Positions 1 through 6,951 of a stretch of 8,777 nucleotides of DNA are shown piece by piece. The number at the start of each line of letters is the position of its first letter. Position 1 is the first letter of the stretch. The stretch is from a bacterium (GTDB lineage Bacteria > Patescibacteria > Paceibacteria > UBA6257 > Brennerbacteraceae): positions 1 through 8,777 of the forward strand of contig JAKALE010000010.1 of assembly GCA_021813305.1 (NCBI GenBank), read 5' to 3'. Made by a program: the position numbers and the translations under genes. The notes under the pieces are model-generated. The model was given only the letters and a program-made list of their open reading frames with translations, had not been told where the DNA came from and searched no databases.

Positions 1-2381
1 GCAAGAACCAGATCGCCGAAGAGAATAACCGATCCGCGTTTGAATTGTTTTTGCGCGCGCTGAACAATCCGCTCGTATACATATTGCTGGCCGCATCCGG
101 ACTTTCGATATTTTTCGGAGAATACATCAGCGCGGGCATTATTATTGTCATGGTGCTTTTGAGCACGGTACTTGATTTTTATAATACGTATCGCGCCGAG
201 CGCGCGGTCAAAGAGTTGCAGGAACGGGTGAAGCTCACGGTTACGGTGATCAGGGACGGGAAACAAAAGTCCGTTGAGCTTGCGTATGTCGTGCCTGGCG
301 ATCACGTGGTGCTGGTCCCGGGAAACCTTGTACCCGCGGACGGCAGTGTCATCGAAGCCGAGGATTTCTTTTTGAACGAAGCGTCGCTTACCGGCGAATC
401 GTTTCCCGCGGAGAAGCACCAAAATGACTTGGTGTTCATGGGCACGAGCGTGGTGACGGGAAAAGCGCTCATGCGCGTGGACAAGACCGGAAAGGAAACG
501 AAATTCAGTGCCATCGCCCAGACGCTGGCGCATGCACAAGGCCAGACCGAGTTCGACCGCGGCGTGCGGTCATTCAGTATGCTTATTGTACGGGTGATCA
601 TGGTTTTGGTCGTGTTCATTTTCGCAGTGAATGCCCTGACCAAGCATTCATTGTTCGAATCGTTTTTGTTTGCGCTGGCCCTGGCAGTCGGGTTGACGCC
701 GGAACTTTTGCCCATGATCATCACGTTGAATTTGTCGCATGGGTCACTTGCCATGGGGAAACGCGGCATCATTGTAAAAAAATTGTCAGCGATCCAGGAT
801 TTCGGAAGCATGGATATTTTGTGCACGGACAAAACCGGCACGCTTACCGAAGACAAAATTTCTTTGATCAAATGCGTCGATTGCGTCGGCGAAGAATCGC
901 ACGAGGTTTTCACATTTGCGTATATCAACAGCATATTCCATACGGCGATCAAAAGCCCTTTGGACAGCGCGATCCAGGAGCGGGGAGGCGTTGACCGGCG
1001 CACATGGTCAAAACAAGACGAGATTCCGTTTGATTTCCAGCGCCGGCGCGACTCGATCATCGCGAAACAGAAAGACGGTTTGTTTATCATTACCAAAGGC
1101 GCTCCCGAAGAAATATTGCGCGCCTGCGTACGCTGGGGCTCGATGGATAATGCGCAAACGATTGATGACAACGCGCGGGACAAGATTCTTAAAGAATACG
1201 AGTCCTTGAGCGCCGACGGATTCAGAACGTTGGGTATTGCGGTCAAGGCGCTTGAGGAACCGCAACAATCCTATCGCGTGGAAGACGAACATGATTTGGT
1301 ATTTTTAGGGTTCGCTGCGTTTTTGGATCCTCCGAAAAAAACCGTCGCCGAGGCATTGCGACTCATGCGTTCGTACGGCGTTACTATCAAGGTTTTGACC
1401 GGAGATAACGAACTGGTGACACAGAAAATCGCCCAACAGATCGGGCTTGAAGTGAATGGCGTGGTGCATGGTCCGGACATCGCCGTCATGGATGAGCAAG
1501 CTTTGGGCAAGGCGGTCGAGCAGGCGACGCTCTTCACGCGTGTACTGCCTGATCAGAAGATGCGTATCATCAAGGCGCTGCAGCAGAACCAGCATGTGGT
1601 CGGGTATCTAGGAGACGGGATCAACGATGCGCCATCGCTCAAAGCCGCGGATGTGGGCATTTCGGTTGATAACGCGGTTGACGTCGCCAAAGACACGGCC
1701 GATTTCATTTTGCTCAAGAAAAATCTTCATGATTTGATTCAGGGGGTCGAGGAAGGAAGGCGGACGCTGGAAAATACGCTGAAGTACATGATGATGGCGC
1801 TCAGTTCGAATTTCGGGAATATGCTTTCCATGGCCGGCGCTTCCTTGTTTTTGCCGTTTCTTCCGATGTTGCCCACGCAGATTTTGCTTAACAATTTTCT
1901 TTACGATGCGTCCCAGTTTACGATCGCGGTGGACACAGTTGATCCTGAGGCCGTCACGCGTCCACGGAAATGGGATATCGGGTTCATCAAAAAATACATG
2001 CTTATCTTCGGGGTGGTGAGTTCCGTATTCGATTATATTACGTTCTGGGTTCTTCTTTCCATATTCAACGCCCATGAATCGGTTTTTCAGACCGGCTGGT
2101 TCATCACGTCGTTCATTTCCCAGATCGCGGTGGTCTATATTATTCGCACGCGCGGGCTTTTGTTCGAAAAAAGCAAACCACACCCTGCACTTGTTGTAAG
2201 CACACTGACGGCTATTGTGGTTGGCGTCGCGCTTGCACAAACCGTCGTTGGGTCAGTTTTGTTCGGATTCACTCCTTTGCCACTCGCTCTTTTGGGCGCA
2301 ACCATACTTATTACGGCATGGTATTTACTCGTGGCAGAAATTACCAAGTTGATTGTGTTCCGGCGTTTGCGTTTTACGTGA
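1..2381 (+). CDS. mgtA: Magnesium-transporting P-type ATPase (MgtA type), 5' end cut off
   Basis: This is a membrane ATPase that imports Mg2+ across the cytoplasmic membrane at the cost of ATP (P3B class). The frame is open from base 3, so the TTG at 45 is only an internal codon and roughly 100 N-terminal residues lie outside the window (E. coli MgtA is about 900 aa). Counting from the codon at 45, the actuator motif LTGES is at 115-119 and the M4 motif GLTPELLPM is at 216-224. The phosphorylation motif DKTGTLT is at 262-268, with the phosphorylated Asp at base 828. The nucleotide-domain KGAPEE is at 351-356, TGD at 452-454 and the hinge GDGINDAP at 523-530. About ten membrane spans fit: two near 8-43, two at 177-230 and six after residue 583. 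The M5-M6 stretch SSNFGN...LPFLPMLP is characteristic of MgtA rather than Ca2+ or heavy-metal pumps. All catalytic motifs are intact. The stop is TGA, 12 nt before the next gene. Any regulatory leader is outside the window. Confidence 0.93.
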   Translation, partial: KNQIAEENNRSAFELFLRALNNPLVYILLAASGLSIFFGEYISAGIIIVMVLLSTVLDFYNTYRAERAVKELQERVKLTVTVIRDGKQKSVELAYVVPGDHVVLVPGNLVPADGSVIEAEDFFLNEASLTGESFPAEKHQNDLVFMGTSVVTGKALMRVDKTGKETKFSAIAQTLAHAQGQTEFDRGVRSFSMLIVRVIMVLVVFIFAVNALTKHSLFESFLFALALAVGLTPELLPMIITLNLSHGSLAMGKRGIIVKKLSAIQDFGSMDILCTDKTGTLTEDKISLIKCVDCVGEESHEVFTFAYINSIFHTAIKSPLDSAIQERGGVDRRTWSKQDEIPFDFQRRRDSIIAKQKDGLFIITKGAPEEILRACVRWGSMDNAQTIDDNARDKILKEYESLSADGFRTLGIAVKALEEPQQSYRVEDEHDLVFLGFAAFLDPPKKTVAEALRLMRSYGVTIKVLTGDNELVTQKIAQQIGLEVNGVVHGPDIAVMDEQALGKAVEQATLFTRVLPDQKMRIIKALQQNQHVVGYLGDGINDAPSLKAADVGISVDNAVDVAKDTADFILLKKNLHDLIQGVEEGRRTLENTLKYMMMALSSNFGNMLSMAGASLFLPFLPMLPTQILLNNFLYDASQFTIAVDTVDPEAVTRPRKWDIGFIKKYMLIFGVVSSVFDYITFWVLLSIFNAHESVFQTGWFITSFISQIAVVYIIRTRGLLFEKSKPHPALVVSTLTAIVVGVALAQTVVGSVLFGFTPLPLALLGATILITAWYLLVAEITKLIVFRRLRFT

Positions 2382-2387
2382 TACACT
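2379..2387 (+). promoter_or_regulatory. Extended -10 promoter, leaderless position, for the AI-2E family gene
   Basis: TGATACACT is an extended -10 element: TG, one base, then TACACT at 2382-2387. It overlaps the stop codon of mgtA. The ATG of the next gene begins 7 nt after the hexamer, exactly where transcription should start, so the mRNA would have no leader. No good -35 is present: the best 18-nt-spaced match is TTCCGG at 2358-2363. The call therefore rests on the extended -10 and on its match in geometry to the stronger promoter before mreB. Confidence 0.5.
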
Positions 2388-2393
2388 ACAGAA

Positions 2394-3461
2394 ATGAATT
2401 CGTCCGTCACGCGCCCCGTCATATCCGTGCTTCTTGTTTGTGCCGTTGGCGCGGCGTTTTTCCTGCTCCGTCCGATATTTGTTCCTATTGTTTTGGCATG
2501 TGTCGCTGCCTTGCTTGCGCATCCTCTCTATGAGCGCATGTGCCGGAAATTCAGGATGAACGAGAGCGTCGGGTCCTTGGTGATCCTTTTGACAAGTCTT
2601 GTATTCGTGTGCGTGCCGCTTGTCGTCGGGGGCATGTACGTGTGGTCGGAATTTCTCACGGTATACGGCAAAGCATATGCCATGGTGCATGCCGCAGGGT
2701 TGGACGATCTTTCTTCGTCAGAGCTTTGGCATGACATCCAGGCGGTTTTACGCCAGTATCACGTGGACGACCAGGCGTTTTTGCGCACGGTTTTGTTTCC
2801 CGTACTCAACACGGTCAATACCGGCATTTCGAATTTCTTTTCCAATTTTTTGGGCGGCATGATCCATATCGTCATCGGGTTATTCGTGTTTTTGGTCACG
2901 TTTTTCTTTTTGGTCCGCGACGGCAAAAAACTTGTGTCGCTTTTGGGGCGGCTCAGTCCATTATCCGAACAGGAGACCAAGCACGTGTTTCAGACGTTCA
3001 CCTATGTCATCGAAGGGTTGCTGATCGGGAATTTTCTTACGGCGATTGCGCAGGGCGCGATCGGGGGGATCGGATTTTGGCTGTTCGGCCTGCCCGCGCC
3101 TGCGTTTTGGGGAACGGTCATGATGGTCGCATCGCTGTTCCCGTTTGTGGGACCGGCCTTGGTATACGCGCCAGCGACGTTGTTCGTATACGTATCATCC
3201 GGAAAAATCATCGTGGCGCTTTTGTATCTTGCGTACAATCTTTTGGTGACCTCGTCGATGGACAATATTATCAAACCGATCGTCATGGGCAGGCACACGG
3301 ACATTCATCCGGTGATCATGTTTCTCGCCCTCATGGCGGGAGTGACCTTGTGGGGACCGATCGGGATTATCTATGGACCGATCATCGCCGCGCTTTTGTT
3401 GCTGGCGATCGATTTCTATCTTGAAGAAACCAAACAACGGTCGTTGTTCCCGAACGTATGA
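2394..3461 (+). CDS. AI-2E/PerM family membrane transporter
   Basis: This is a multi-span inner-membrane protein of the AI-2E exporter family (PerM/TqsA/YdgG-like, formerly UPF0118), 355 aa, the usual length. The family is linked to export of small molecules or to Na+/H+ antiport; the substrate cannot be read from sequence. Hydrophobic spans lie near residues 8-44 (two, with a Pro-rich turn) and 60-80. A soluble stretch follows at about 85-150, then spans at 153-174, 205-232, 236-265, 270-287 and 305-342. Family hallmarks are FFFLVRDGKK at 170-179, the FWLFGLPAPAFWG loop at 228-240, FPFVGPALV at 249-257, and the C-terminal pattern NIIKPIVMGR...HPVIMF...GPIGIIYGPI at 291-330. The ATG at 2394 fits the hydrophobic N terminus, and there is no Shine-Dalgarno sequence. 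The TGA stop overlaps the ATG of the next small ORF (ATGA), so the two are probably translationally coupled. Confidence 0.9.
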   Translation: MNSSVTRPVISVLLVCAVGAAFFLLRPIFVPIVLACVAALLAHPLYERMCRKFRMNESVGSLVILLTSLVFVCVPLVVGGMYVWSEFLTVYGKAYAMVHAAGLDDLSSSELWHDIQAVLRQYHVDDQAFLRTVLFPVLNTVNTGISNFFSNFLGGMIHIVIGLFVFLVTFFFLVRDGKKLVSLLGRLSPLSEQETKHVFQTFTYVIEGLLIGNFLTAIAQGAIGGIGFWLFGLPAPAFWGTVMMVASLFPFVGPALVYAPATLFVYVSSGKIIVALLYLAYNLLVTSSMDNIIKPIVMGRHTDIHPVIMFLALMAGVTLWGPIGIIYGPIIAALLLLAIDFYLEETKQRSLFPNV

Positions 3462-3541
3462 AAACCGCGCAGAAAATCCTGTATTTACTTTTGGTGCTCG
3501 CGACATTGTTGTGGGTGATTTTGCCTCTGTTTTCCCGCTAG
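3458..3541 (+). CDS. 27-aa single-span membrane micro-ORF
   Basis: I recognise no family. The ATG overlaps the TGA of the upstream transporter gene as ATGA, a classic coupling arrangement, and the ORF ends with TAG just 3 nt before the murE start. The peptide has a basic N terminus (MKTAQK), then about 19 hydrophobic residues rich in Leu and Val from ILYLLLVLA through WVILPLF, and ends in SR. That is one membrane span with the N terminus predicted inside. Codon choice (gcg, ctg, ttg, gtg, cgc) matches the neighbours. It fills an otherwise unexplained 83-nt gap. The ORF is in the same frame as murE, so it could also be an N-terminal membrane anchor of MurE separated by one amber codon. A chance ORF cannot be excluded at this length, but the overlap and the hydrophobic profile favour a real gene. 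Confidence 0.55.
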   Translation: MKTAQKILYLLLVLATLLWVILPLFSR

Positions 3542-3544
3542 CGT

Positions 3545-4831
3545 ATGGGTGCATTCGGTTCACTGAAGAAATTCCTGCGCCAGCATCTGCCCCTTGAGGG
3601 CATGATCAATGCGTTCTGGCATCTGCCTCAGGAAATGTTTTTGACGATTGTATACGGATTTCCCGGGACAAAAATTCCGGTTATCGGCGTTGCGGGCACC
3701 AAAGGAAAAACAACAACGGCATATTTTATCAGCCAACTATTGGAGGCAAGCGGGGAGAAAACTGCTTTGTATTCAACTGCCGCGATTAAAATCGGGGACA
3801 AAGAACGCTTTAACGAACTGAAGATGACAACGCCGGGCGGCGTATTTCTGCGCAGATTCTTGCGCGACGCCAAGCGTCAGGGATGCACGTTTGTGGTGCT
3901 TGAAGTTTCTTCACACGCGCTCAAGCAGCACCGCCTGTGGGGCATTCCGTTTGTCGCCGTAGTGATTACGAATATGATGCCCGACCATTTGGATTATCAT
4001 AAAACAGCCAAGGACTATACCATGTCTCATATGCGCATGTTCGGAAACAAGACGCGCGTCGCAGTGGTGAACGGCGACGACGAGTCAAGCGCGGTATTCG
4101 CGAAATTGCGCCGCAGAGTTTTGACGTTCGGGCAGAAAGGATACAACACATTCCGCATCAAAAATATCGCAAGCGCGGGATCGGGTATGTCGTTTGACAT
4201 GGAATATTACGGACATGCCGCGCATTACGACGTTCCGTATATCGGGGATTACAACGCGTATAACACGGTTGCGGCATTGGCAACGTTGTATGGTTTGGAA
4301 AAGTTGATTGACGGATTGGGCGATGCGGTCAGGCGTCTTGTTCCTGCTCCCGGGAGAATGGAGAAAATCAGTTCGGGCAGAGGGTTCGACGTTATTGTTG
4401 ATTACGCGCATTCGCCCGATTCATTCGAGAACCTGTTCAAAGCAGTCAAGCCTTTGGCAAAAGCGAAGATCATCGCAGTGACCGGCGCGTGCGGGGATCG
4501 CGATTGGCGTGTGCGGCCTCAGATGGGTAGATTGCTTGCCGAGTATTGCGACCGCGTGGTTATCACGACCGACGATCCCTATACCGAGAACCCTGAAAAA
4601 ATCGCATCGGAACTTATCCAAGGGCTTGTGGAATCCAAAGCCATGATCGAAGGGCAAACATGGTTCAACATTCCTGATCGCAAAACCGCGATTCAAAAAG
4701 GAATCAGCTTGGCGCAAAAAGACGACATCGTGCTCATGCTGGGCAAAGGATCCGAGCAATGGCAGGTGTTCGCGGATAAAAAAATTCCTTGGGACGACCG
4801 GGAGGTGGTGAAAGAAATTTTAAAACCTTAG
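3545..4831 (+). CDS. murE: MurE-like Mur ligase, short N terminus
   Basis: This is a Mur-ligase family enzyme (ATP-dependent amide bond formation), closest to UDP-MurNAc-tripeptide synthetase, which adds the third residue of the peptidoglycan stem peptide in the cytoplasm. It has 428 aa against nearly 500 in E. coli MurE. The P-loop GTKGKTT is already at 51-57, so the UDP-binding N-terminal domain is largely missing; this shortened form is typical of CPR bacteria. Other motifs are TTPGG 95-99, EVSSHALKQHR 120-130, TNMMPDHLDYH 142-152, GDYNAYN 234-240, PAPGRMEKI 267-275, VDYAHSPDS 285-293, GDRD 317-320, DDPYTENP 343-350, GKGSEQ 400-405 and the C-terminal DDREVVKEIL. Odd points: His162 stands where Mur ligases carry the carbamylated Lys; the DNPR position of meso-DAP enzymes reads DDPY, so the DAP-binding Arg is Tyr346; and GKGHE reads GKGSE. 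The amino acid added is unknown. There is no Shine-Dalgarno sequence before the ATG. Confidence 0.85.
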   Translation: MGAFGSLKKFLRQHLPLEGMINAFWHLPQEMFLTIVYGFPGTKIPVIGVAGTKGKTTTAYFISQLLEASGEKTALYSTAAIKIGDKERFNELKMTTPGGVFLRRFLRDAKRQGCTFVVLEVSSHALKQHRLWGIPFVAVVITNMMPDHLDYHKTAKDYTMSHMRMFGNKTRVAVVNGDDESSAVFAKLRRRVLTFGQKGYNTFRIKNIASAGSGMSFDMEYYGHAAHYDVPYIGDYNAYNTVAALATLYGLEKLIDGLGDAVRRLVPAPGRMEKISSGRGFDVIVDYAHSPDSFENLFKAVKPLAKAKIIAVTGACGDRDWRVRPQMGRLLAEYCDRVVITTDDPYTENPEKIASELIQGLVESKAMIEGQTWFNIPDRKTAIQKGISLAQKDDIVLMLGKGSEQWQVFADKKIPWDDREVVKEILKP

Positions 4832-4877
4832 GGCTTCTTCGTAATATAATTTTTTGCAGCTGAAGATCAATTCTATT

Positions 4878-4906
4878 TTGACCTTTTGAGAGGCGCCTGG
4901 TATTAT
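4878..4906 (+). promoter_or_regulatory. Strong sigma70-type promoter of mreB, leaderless position
   Basis: The -35 element TTGACC (4878-4883) is separated by exactly 17 nt from the -10 TATTAT (4901-4906), and TG at 4898-4899 makes it an extended -10. This is the best promoter in the window. The expected start point, 7 nt after the hexamer, is the A of the mreB ATG at 4913, so the transcript should be leaderless. The spacer holds the 8-bp palindrome AGGCGCCT at 4891-4898, and AGAGGC occurs twice (4889-4894, 4907-4912), which might be operator elements or chance. The 81-nt gap after murE holds no convincing terminator. Confidence 0.8.
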
Positions 4907-4912
4907 AGAGGC

Positions 4913-5926
4913 ATGATTATTCGGCAACTCGGCATTGACCTTGGCACTGCGAACACGCTTGTGTTCGCGCCGCACCAGGGAATCATCATCCAGGAACCTA
5001 CGGTTGTCGCCGTGGCAAAGCCGGAAAACAGGGTTTTGGCGATCGGCGTGGAAGCAAAAGACATGATCGGCAGGACGCCGCCCGACATCACCGTGTACCG
5101 CCCGATGCGCGATGGCGTGATCGCGGATTATCGCGTGACCCAGGCGATTTTGCGTTATTTCATATCAAAAGCATGCGGCTTTTGGAAGTTTTTGAAACCA
5201 GAGATTCTTGTTTCGGTTCCCGCAGGCAGCACGTCAACCGAACAGAAGGCGGTCATTGATGCTGCGCGCGAAGCAGGCGCGAAAAACACGTTCGTGGTCA
5301 AGGAACCTGTGCTTGCCGCGATCGGCGCAGGAGTTCCCATTAATTCGCCCACGGGCAACATGATCGTCAATATCGGCGGCGGCACAGCGGAAATCGCAGT
5401 GATTTCCTTGGGCGGCATTGTTTCTTGGGCATCTATCCGCATTGCCGGAGACCGCATGGACCGCGCCATTGTTGATTTTCTGAAGAAAAAATACAACTTG
5501 GCAGTAGGCGAGAAAACCGCCGAGGAGATCAAAATCCAGGTCGGCAGCGCCATGCCGTATTCGGAAAAGGAAAAACTTTCCATGGAAATCCGCGGCCAGG
5601 ACGTGATCGAGGGCTTGCCGCGCAATATCCAGGTGACGTCCAACGACGTTGCCGAGGCCATTCAGCCGCAGCTCAAGGAAATCGTCCAGGCGATCAAGAA
5701 CGTTTTGCGCGACACGCCGCCCGAGCTCGCGGCGGATATCATCGACAAAGGCATGATTTTGACTGGAGGCAGCTCGCAGTTGCGCAGACTCGACGACCTT
5801 ATCTATAAAGCAACCGGGGTTCCGGCATACGTCGCCGATGAAGCGATGTTTTGCGTGGCAAAAGGAACCGGCATCATTTTGGACAATTTGGAAATATACA
5901 AGCGGTCCGTGCAGTCATTCCGATAA
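4913..5926 (+). CDS. mreB: Rod-shape-determining protein MreB (actin-like)
   Basis: This is a bacterial actin homologue that forms membrane-bound filaments guiding lateral cell-wall synthesis, 337 aa, normal for the family. I chose the ATG at 4913 over the in-frame TTG at 4886 because the promoter -10 lies between them and because the protein then starts MIIRQLGIDLGTANT, as MreB does. Motifs: phosphate-1 loop DLGTANT 9-15, VSVPAG 100-105, the EPVLAAIGAG helix 131-140, phosphate-2 loop NIGGGTAE 153-160 followed by VISLGGIV 163-170, RIAGDRMD 176-183, the K-x-x-IG-like EEIKIQVGSA region 204-213, and adenosine-binding LTGGSSQL 283-290. The canonical phosphate-2 loop is DIGGGTTE, so Asp is replaced by Asn153 and the second Thr by Ala159, which may slow ATP hydrolysis. 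No mreC or mreD follows; holB begins 23 nt downstream, probably in the same transcript. Confidence 0.93.
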   Translation: MIIRQLGIDLGTANTLVFAPHQGIIIQEPTVVAVAKPENRVLAIGVEAKDMIGRTPPDITVYRPMRDGVIADYRVTQAILRYFISKACGFWKFLKPEILVSVPAGSTSTEQKAVIDAAREAGAKNTFVVKEPVLAAIGAGVPINSPTGNMIVNIGGGTAEIAVISLGGIVSWASIRIAGDRMDRAIVDFLKKKYNLAVGEKTAEEIKIQVGSAMPYSEKEKLSMEIRGQDVIEGLPRNIQVTSNDVAEAIQPQLKEIVQAIKNVLRDTPPELAADIIDKGMILTGGSSQLRRLDDLIYKATGVPAYVADEAMFCVAKGTGIILDNLEIYKRSVQSFR

Positions 5927-5949
5927 TTCCTGCATGGGCGTAATGCACT

Positions 5950-6951
5950 ATGCTCATCGGGCACGAAACAAATATCAGGATTCTCAAGGAACTGCTTGCA
6001 AAACAGCGAGGCGGCATGAGTTTGCTGTTTTGGGGACCTGAACAAACCGGCAAAAAAACCATTGCCGTTTCGTTCATCAAGGGGCTTTTGTGCGAACGCG
6101 GCGCATGGGGCGGCTGCATTGAAGTCGGTGCGAAGCAACCGTGCGCGGCATGCGCGAAATTGGAAACATCCGGTATAAGCGCGGATTTTCTGTTTGTGAA
6201 CCAGAAGTTGCGCGAGGCGGTCAAGGACGTCGAAGGCATTGATATGTACGATACAAAAGGCGCGCGCCGATGTATCGCGTTTCTTGACGCAAAACCGCTG
6301 GTGGGCAGGTTTCGCGTATTGCTCATCGACGATGCGCATCTGCTCGACGTCGAGGCGCAAAATGTGCTGCTCAAGACCCTGGAGGAGCCGTTTGGCCATG
6401 CGATTGTGATATTGGTCACGCATAAGCCCATGGCATTGCTCGATACCGTGCGTTCCCGGCTCATGCAATTGAATTTCGGGTTGGTGGCAGATGCGGATAT
6501 CGAAAAATTTGTTGCGGCATTTCCCGGAGATGGAAAAATGAAACAAAAAGCCCTGCGCTATTGTTTCATGCGCCCAGGCATGGCATATGATTTGCTCACG
6601 CGCGAAAAGGGAATGCAGGAATTCGAATCGCGCATCAAAGCGATGTTGATCCTGGAAAAGGCGCGCGGCGCGACTCCTGGGCAAAAAATCAGCGCGGCGG
6701 CCGGAGTCCGCGAGCAAAACGCCATGGAGCCGGATGCGTGGTTTGCGCTTTGGCAGGCGGTGGTTCGCGACCAGATCCTTATGGATCTTGAACTTCCGGA
6801 GTACGCGCATATTTTGACGAAACGGCATGGAACCGCAACATTGGCCGAGCACGTGGACTTGGCGCGCAGGCTGGTCGAGGCCGAACGTTGGGCTGATATC
6901 AGTCAATCGACGTTCAAAAGCGCGCTCGAGTACGTGGCGATGAAGATATGA
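5950..6951 (+). CDS. holB: DNA polymerase III clamp-loader subunit delta'
   Basis: This is an AAA+ subunit of the clamp loader that opens the sliding clamp and places it on primed DNA, 333 aa, the usual size for delta'. The degenerate Walker A GPEQTGKKT is at 29-37, with Lys after GK instead of Thr/Ser. Four cysteines, C48, C56, C65 and C68, fit the delta' zinc module, although the spacing (7, 8 and 2) differs from E. coli. A Walker B-like VLLIDDAHLL is at 123-132 with DDAH in place of DEAH/DEAD. The very typical NVLLKTLEEP is at 138-147. The arginine-finger SRC motif reads SRL at 169-171, so the Arg is kept and the Cys lost. The remainder is helical, as expected for the collar domain. These changes fit a non-hydrolysing delta' rather than tau/gamma, which is longer and has an intact P-loop. 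It follows mreB by 23 nt and its TGA overlaps the next ATG (ATGA). Confidence 0.88.
   Translation: MLIGHETNIRILKELLAKQRGGMSLLFWGPEQTGKKTIAVSFIKGLLCERGAWGGCIEVGAKQPCAACAKLETSGISADFLFVNQKLREAVKDVEGIDMYDTKGARRCIAFLDAKPLVGRFRVLLIDDAHLLDVEAQNVLLKTLEEPFGHAIVILVTHKPMALLDTVRSRLMQLNFGLVADADIEKFVAAFPGDGKMKQKALRYCFMRPGMAYDLLTREKGMQEFESRIKAMLILEKARGATPGQKISAAAGVREQNAMEPDAWFALWQAVVRDQILMDLELPEYAHILTKRHGTATLAEHVDLARRLVEAERWADISQSTFKSALEYVAMKI

Noticed and set aside
302..1246. 314-codon open frame on the minus strand inside mgtA
   Set aside because: It is an antisense shadow of the intact ATPase; the product is Ser/Thr-rich with no motif and it has no promoter that I can see.
2379..2396. UGA recoding joining mgtA to the next gene (same frame, 12 nt apart)
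   Set aside because: The two products belong to unrelated full-length families, a good start and promoter lie at the junction, and reading UGA as sense would also run the AI-2E family protein on into an out-of-frame tail. The standard code fits all genes.
4845..4850. A perfect TATAAT after murE as a second mreB promoter
   Set aside because: No -35-like sequence lies 15-19 nt upstream and there is no TG extension; the region is AT-rich, so a chance match is likely. It remains possible as a weak start.
4815..4866. Rho-independent terminator between murE and mreB
   Set aside because: There is a run of six T (4850-4855), but the best pairing is about 5 bp (TCTTC with GAAGA) around a large loop, and no GC-rich stem precedes the T run.
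4886..4912. TTG at 4886 as the start of mreB (nine extra residues)
   Set aside because: The -10 element at 4901-4906 lies downstream of it, and the extra residues match nothing in MreB.
6034..6060. holB as a replicase tau/gamma subunit (dnaX)
   Set aside because: The P-loop is degenerate (GKK), the length is 333 aa, and the cysteine spacing and the DDAH and SRL motifs fit delta' better.
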